The notes under the pieces were generated by a model. That model had not been told where the DNA came from. It ran no database searches and saw nothing but the letters and a program-made list of their open reading frames with translations. Shown in pieces: positions 59,789-64,000 of a DNA stretch of 64,000 nucleotides. Each line of letters opens with the position of its first letter. Within the stretch, counting starts at the first letter, position 1. The position numbers were made by a program, and so were the translations under genes. This DNA comes from DATMRF01 sp035566435 (GTDB lineage Bacteria; Verrucomicrobiota; Verrucomicrobiia; Limisphaerales; UBA8199): the NCBI GenBank assembly GCA_035566435.1, contig DATMRF010000105.1:62001-126000 (forward strand), written 5' to 3'.

Positions 59789-59835
59789 AAGCAAACCCAC
59801 ATTGAGAGCGCCGGGGACATGGCCGTCCCCGCCCC
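59761..59835. repeat. Palindromic element, copy D
   Basis: The left arm (59761-59785) holds GGGGACGGCCACGTCCCC and the right arm (59811-59835) GGGGACATGGCCGTCCCC. The stop codon TAG of the M20 gene directly follows the left arm's CCCCG. The element spans the 3' end of that gene and the gap before the convergent LTA-synthase-like gene. Confidence 0.85.
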
Positions 59836-59860
59836 GGCTCAGAAAGAGCGTGGCCTTCGC

Positions 59861-61924
59861 CTACTTGCGCTGAGCGTCCATAGGAGTTGCTCCCGGGGTC
59901 TCGTCGAGCCGATAGCGCTGATGCAAATAGAGATCATCAGCAACCTGGTAGATCGCAATCGTGTCCTGTTCGAGTTCCCGGTCAGAATCCGTTGGGTGAG
60001 CCAGCGGCTTTATCTCAACCCGTTTCGGGTCACCGGCGTAAAACTCGACGGTCTGCATCAGCCCTAGCACCGCCATCCGGTCATGAGCCAGCAGGCCGAT
60101 GTCCCGGTTATGGTTCAGCAAGGCGCGCCCATCTTCCGGCGGACTTTTCAGCAGGTCGTGACCGAAAAACAGAGTTTCATAAGGACGCCTCACCAGCCCG
60201 AGCAGGGTCGGCGAAACATCCAGCGAACAGCCCAGTTGGCCTATGCGGCTCGGAGCTGTGATGACGGCCGGGCCCACCAGGAGCAACGGGATTTCGTAGG
60301 AATGGATGGGGATACTTTGCTCGCCATAGACACGCGCGCCATGGTCGGCCACCACCGCGAAAATCGTGTTGGTCCAGAAGGCTTCCTTTTTAGCGGCGCG
60401 GAAAAACTGGCCGAGAGCGAAATCGGAGTATTTGACGGCGTTCTCGCGAGTGTGCTGGTCAGGGTCTTCCGGGATTTTGCCTCGCGGATAAGTATAAGGC
60501 TTATGGTTCGAGACGGAGAGAATCGTTGCGAAGAAAGGCTTTCCGGACTTCGCGAGGTCGCGAAATTCCTCAATCGAGCGGTCGTAAAGATCCCCATCGC
60601 ACACCCCCCAAATGGTGGTGAACGTCGCGTGTTCAAAATGTTTCTGTTCAACGAAGCGCTCATATCCGTTGCGCACCGCGAAAGAGCGCATCCCGTCGAA
60701 CACTCCTCGCCCGCCGTACAGGAACACCGTGGAATAACCGTCGCGCTCAAGAATCCGCGCAGTCGTCTCGACGTTATCCGACAGATCACGTTTGACAATC
60801 GAGTCCCCCGGCAGCGGCGGAAACGAGGACAGAACGCCTTCCATTCCACGGACCGTGCGATTGCCCGAGGCGTAAATATTCGTGAACAGCATGCCTTCTT
60901 CGGCCGCCAGTTTGTCCATCTCCGGCGTGAGAGTGTTGGCGCGGCCCAGGCAACCCCAGAATTCCGAGCCGAAACTTTCCTCAAGGAAAACGACGACATT
61001 GAGTCGCGGGCGGGCCGGGTCGCCGGCGACGCGCCGCCGAATCGAATGGCCGGGCTCAAGGAACTGAGTGTCCGGCGCGGCCAACAAGCGACGCGCGCGC
61101 TCGTAGGCCTCGTCCTTAGGCATAGTTTTGTAAAATGCGACGTAATCCAGGTGATGCGTCCAGGCTGCGGCAAAGAACGAGAGGTCGCCGTTGTTGGCAA
61201 TTTCGTTCAGGGTCCGGTCGTTGCTAATATGGGCGGCCTTGAGCCGGAGGGGAGATTCCATCACACCGGTCAATGAACCGGCGGTCACGAGCAAAGGCGC
61301 GAGGGCCAGTGCCAGCGCGGCAGCAGCGGCCAGGCGAACCAGCGCGGATTTCGTCGAGAAGGGACGCTCCCACATTCCGGGGAACAACTTGCTCGCCGCC
61401 AGGACCCACCCAAAGGCGAGCACCAGGCAACCGAACAGAACCACGCCCACATGATAGGAATCCCAGATGTTGACGAACACCTCCTTCGGGTATTGCAGAT
61501 AATCGACCGCAACGGTGTTGAAACGTGACTTGAATTCGTCGAAGAAAAAGTACTCAACAAACAACAGGAAAATCTGTACGAACCAAAAAAGCAGGCCGGC
61601 GGTCCAGAAAAAGCTGCGGTGCCAGCGGGCGCCAAAGCGCCCGTCCGGCATCAACAGTAGCCAGGACAACAACGGAAGACTCAGCCAGAGCGCGACCACG
61701 AAATCGCGGCACATGCCGCTAAGGAAAGCCAGGCACTCATCACCGAGCGGCGCGCGCGGGGCGAATTGAAAGAACAACACCAGCCGGAGCGCCAGCCAAA
61801 CCGCCATCAGGGAAAGCAACCAGAATCCGGCGAAGCCGTAGCGGGAGGTCCGCCAAGGTGACCTCGCGTTGGTGAGCGGAGTGTTCAGAGCGGTCGGCCG
61901 CGCGGATTCGGGTGGCTGCGACAT
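59861..61924 (-). CDS. LTA synthase-like membrane phosphotransferase (sulfatase fold)
   Basis: A 687-residue protein. Five hydrophobic segments occupy residues 25-240 (FAGFWLLSLMAVWLALRLVL, VALWLSLPLLSWLLLM). The extracytoplasmic sulfatase-like domain starts near 310: VVVFLEESFGSEFWGCLG, then ASGNRTVRGMEGVLSSFPPL with the candidate catalytic Thr, YSTVFLYGGRGVFDGM, and IFAVVADHGARVYGEQSIPI with metal-binding D-H. LtaS-type enzymes move glycerol phosphate or phosphoethanolamine onto glycans. In a Gram-negative-like cell the substrate is more likely an outer-membrane or periplasmic glycan. It lies 22 bp from the O-methyltransferase gene on the same strand. Confidence 0.88.
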   Translation of the reverse strand: MSQPPESARPTALNTPLTNARSPWRTSRYGFAGFWLLSLMAVWLALRLVLFFQFAPRAPLGDECLAFLSGMCRDFVVALWLSLPLLSWLLLMPDGRFGARWHRSFFWTAGLLFWFVQIFLLFVEYFFFDEFKSRFNTVAVDYLQYPKEVFVNIWDSYHVGVVLFGCLVLAFGWVLAASKLFPGMWERPFSTKSALVRLAAAAALALALAPLLVTAGSLTGVMESPLRLKAAHISNDRTLNEIANNGDLSFFAAAWTHHLDYVAFYKTMPKDEAYERARRLLAAPDTQFLEPGHSIRRRVAGDPARPRLNVVVFLEESFGSEFWGCLGRANTLTPEMDKLAAEEGMLFTNIYASGNRTVRGMEGVLSSFPPLPGDSIVKRDLSDNVETTARILERDGYSTVFLYGGRGVFDGMRSFAVRNGYERFVEQKHFEHATFTTIWGVCDGDLYDRSIEEFRDLAKSGKPFFATILSVSNHKPYTYPRGKIPEDPDQHTRENAVKYSDFALGQFFRAAKKEAFWTNTIFAVVADHGARVYGEQSIPIHSYEIPLLLVGPAVITAPSRIGQLGCSLDVSPTLLGLVRRPYETLFFGHDLLKSPPEDGRALLNHNRDIGLLAHDRMAVLGLMQTVEFYAGDPKRVEIKPLAHPTDSDRELEQDTIAIYQVADDLYLHQRYRLDETPGATPMDAQRK

Positions 61925-61946
61925 GGTGCCATGGTTCAGGTGTTAG

Positions 61947-62606
61947 TCACCGCTTACGGCAGAGTTGGATACCATCCGCAACCGAAACCAGTACCGCTTC
62001 TACGCGTTCATCTTTGGGGAGCTTTTGATTAAGAGCATCGATGGCGCGACCGGTTGCCTCCCGGACCGGCTCGGCGCCGAGTTTCCCGCCCCAGAGCATA
62101 TTGTCGAATAGAATGAGCCCGTTTTGTCTGACGCGGGGCAGTATGAGCTCGTAATACCCTTCGTATTGAGTTTTGTCCGCATCGATGAAGGCGAAATCGA
62201 AGGACAACCCAGGTTCGAGTTGGCGCAGGCTCTGGATAGCATCGCCCAGTCGCAGGTCAATGCGGTCTTGCAGCCCGGCTTTGGCCCAGTACTTTCGGGC
62301 GAGGTCAGTCCATTCTTTATTTTGGTCCAGGCAAATGAGTTTGCCGCCGGCCGGCAGGGCGCGGGCGATACACAGCGAGCTATAACCGGTGAACGTTCCG
62401 ACCTCGATGGCATTCCTGGCGCCAATCGCAGCAACGAGGACGCTCAAAAATGTTCCTTGCTCATCGCTGATCTGGCATACGCTGACCTCGCCCAGCGCGG
62501 CGGTTTCCGCCCGAAGCTCCGCCAGCAGCGGGTCTCCCGCGTCGCTACGGCTATGGATGAGATATTCGTAGAGACGATCGTTGAGCGTTACGTATTTGGA
62601 ACCCAT
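61947..62606 (-). CDS. SAM-dependent O-methyltransferase (class I)
   Basis: A 219-residue cytoplasmic protein of the caffeoyl-CoA O-methyltransferase type. SAM-binding blocks are NAIEVGTFTGYSSLCIARAL and LICLDQNKEWTDLARKYWAK; the metal-binding Asp lies in FDFAFIDADKTQYEGYYELI, followed by GLILFDNMLWGGKL. Members methylate catechols or similar hydroxyls with a divalent metal. The substrate is unknown. It lies directly upstream of the LTA-synthase-like gene and may be cotranscribed. Confidence 0.92.
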   Translation of the reverse strand: MGSKYVTLNDRLYEYLIHSRSDAGDPLLAELRAETAALGEVSVCQISDEQGTFLSVLVAAIGARNAIEVGTFTGYSSLCIARALPAGGKLICLDQNKEWTDLARKYWAKAGLQDRIDLRLGDAIQSLRQLEPGLSFDFAFIDADKTQYEGYYELILPRVRQNGLILFDNMLWGGKLGAEPVREATGRAIDALNQKLPKDERVEAVLVSVADGIQLCRKR

Positions 62607-62630
62607 GCGGTTTACAGTAGCAGAACCCAG

Positions 62631-64000
62631 TTAACTCAGCTCAACTTTTCCACATAGGTGAACCTGGAGGCCCAGTGCCGCAAGCATCGCTGCCTTGATG
62701 CGGCACGCGCGGTGGGCCTGCTTGCGGTTGGGTGCATAGACGACCTGGATGTGGTTGGATTTGTGGCGTGCCATCATTTGGTCGCGGGTGATGCCGTCCA
62801 GGACCGCATGCATGATCGGCCATTGAGGCGTTGTCTCGCGCCAGCGCCGTTCGGTCTCTTTCTCGGGTAACGTCACCGCTTCCGAGACACCGAGGTCGCA
62901 ATGTAACTTGCCGTCCATGATGAAGATCCGGCTCCAAACAACATGACCGGGCTTCGAGACGCCTTTGATAGTGCCGCCGCCCAGCCGGAAATACATCGGC
63001 GGCTGGCGTTCGCTGACCGCGCCTTTGAATCCGCCGCTCAGGTGAGCGGGCGGCACCGCTCCGGAGATCAAAAAGACCCAGACATAGTCGTTCACGCCTT
63101 TTCCCCGGTAGTGCTGGCCCCAGCGCAGGTCGTGCAGAGTGGTCTCCGGCGCGAACCCCAGCTCGTTCCAAAGCCGGTTGGTCACCAGTCCATCCAATCC
63201 CGAGCATTCGTCCACCTCGTTGAAGTGCGGGAGCGCTTTGCCGGCGAAGAGGACGCGGGCGGACTTCGCGGCCTTGACTGGCGGTCGGTCCACGTTGTTC
63301 AACAGGCCCTCCACCAGGTCGCTGGCCGGGGCGAGGTCTTTCAGGCCCTGCTGGTACTGGATGCCAATGGTTGAGCAGCCGAATTCATCCGCGAGTCGGA
63401 CGGCGGCGACGTACATTTTGCATTGCTGCAAAGTTTGGGCTTCGGTCAGCTCGGTTTCCTCGTCGGTCCCCCACTTGAACGCCATGCCCTTCTTCAGCAG
63501 CCATTCGAGAACCGCGTGCGCCTCGGTGTCGCTGACCTGCTGCATCGCCGCGTAAAGTGCGGACTGGCTGAGGCGCTCTTTAAACACGCCCGTCGGATGG
63601 AGCAATTCATCGGGAATGATCGCGTTGAACATGCCCATGCAGCCTTCATCGAACACGCCGAGGATTGCTTTTTGTCGTTTCAACTCGGCAGCGGCGCGCT
63701 TGCCGACTTGTTCGTCCTCGGCGGGGAGCTTCAGCAACGCCAGGTCTTTGACATGGCTTTGATCGTGCGTGACGGTCCCCTCTGCCAGCCACTGCCGCAG
63801 TCCGTTCTTGAAAAAAGTATCGGTGAAATCCTCGCTCCAAAGTGTGCTGTAACGAACGCCCGCCTTCGTCAGCGACCCGTTGAGGTTCAACATCCCGACC
63901 AGGCCCGGCCAGGTGCCACTCCAGTTCGCGACCGTCAGGACTGGGCCACGATGCGTGCTCAATCCGCCGAGAACGTGGTGGCTGTATTGCCAGACGACTT
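62631..64000 (-). CDS. L-fucose isomerase-like protein, 5' truncated by the window edge
   Basis: The frame is open to the right edge, reading VVWQYSHHVLGGLSTHRGPV just before GPVLTVANWSGTWPGLVGML. So the 443-residue frame starting at TTG 63962 is not the true start. The visible 456 residues show the fucose/arabinose isomerase fold: GVFDEGCMGMFNAI, a middle domain FGCSTIGIQYQQGLKDLAPA, and a C-terminal FucI-like domain ending QVHLCGKVELS. Such enzymes interconvert aldoses and ketoses with Mn2+. The E/D metal ligands are not certain here, and the substrate could be a different 6-deoxy sugar. It lies 24 bp upstream of the methyltransferase gene. Confidence 0.82.
   Translation of the reverse strand, partial: VVWQYSHHVLGGLSTHRGPVLTVANWSGTWPGLVGMLNLNGSLTKAGVRYSTLWSEDFTDTFFKNGLRQWLAEGTVTHDQSHVKDLALLKLPAEDEQVGKRAAAELKRQKAILGVFDEGCMGMFNAIIPDELLHPTGVFKERLSQSALYAAMQQVSDTEAHAVLEWLLKKGMAFKWGTDEETELTEAQTLQQCKMYVAAVRLADEFGCSTIGIQYQQGLKDLAPASDLVEGLLNNVDRPPVKAAKSARVLFAGKALPHFNEVDECSGLDGLVTNRLWNELGFAPETTLHDLRWGQHYRGKGVNDYVWVFLISGAVPPAHLSGGFKGAVSERQPPMYFRLGGGTIKGVSKPGHVVWSRIFIMDGKLHCDLGVSEAVTLPEKETERRWRETTPQWPIMHAVLDGITRDQMMARHKSNHIQVVYAPNRKQAHRACRIKAAMLAALGLQVHLCGKVELS

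Noticed and set aside
1..64000. tRNA or rRNA genes
   Set aside because: I saw no cloverleaf or rRNA core sequences by reading; a dedicated tRNA scan would be needed to be certain.

Overview
The window is a GC-rich bacterial chromosome segment with about 38 protein genes that I can support, a TPP riboswitch, a small integron-type cassette array and an unusual density of dispersed palindromic repeats. The gene content suggests a member of the Verrucomicrobiota (Pedosphaera/Limisphaerales-like). Pointers are two PEP-CTERM-type surface proteins, a pseudopilin-like protein ending in an H-X9-DG motif, large secreted beta-helix and M64/S46 peptidase proteins, scattered glycoside hydrolases, and intergenic junk of the form 'AACGCAAAGACGCAAAGG' and 'CAACTTTCAACTTTC'. 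This is inference from gene families; no rRNA or other marker is present.

Layout. 1-13.7 kb: a truncated CoA-dehydratase activase, a C39-like peptidase, rhomboid protease, CvpA, a TPR lipoprotein, a DUF362 protein with a large secreted protein, then def, a PfkB kinase and parB. 14-23 kb: DUF309, a stand-alone receiver protein, an alpha/beta hydrolase, an Sfp-type phosphopantetheinyl transferase, a GH38 alpha-mannosidase and a histidine kinase/NarL-type regulator pair. 23-28 kb: a pseudopilin-like protein overlapping a RelE-type toxin-antitoxin pair, an OprB-like porin and a TPR-sulfotransferase. 28-32 kb: a small conserved protein, xseA and the cassette array. 32-43 kb: secreted and surface proteins. 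43-50 kb: a giant DUF2723/TMEM260-like membrane protein, a GH4 enzyme and a CDF metal transporter. 50-64 kb: TPP riboswitch-thiC, HD, cupin and RRM proteins, aldehyde dehydrogenase, S46 and M20 peptidases, an LTA-synthase-like sulfatase-fold protein, an O-methyltransferase and a truncated fucose-isomerase-like gene.

The most interesting region is 30139-32014. Four small membrane-protein ORFs, all in one direction, are each followed by an imperfect hairpin bounded by RYYYAAC/GTTRRRY-like core sites, which is the hallmark of integron attC sites. No integrase is in the window. The array starts with a 135-bp leader that is duplicated in front of the second cassette and carries a TATAAT box 4 bp before the recombination core. 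This looks like a cassette array lacking an integrase (CALIN), with an unusual repeated promoter leader.

The second theme is palindromic elements. One family (GGGGACGGCCACGTCCCC arms) occurs four times, one copy in frame inside the rhomboid protease gene and one supplying the stop codon of the M20 peptidase gene. A different palindrome is in frame inside xseA. Other palindrome families fill the intergenic gaps at 27.7, 33.4-34.1, 38.6, 40.2, 49.1 and 54.4 kb.
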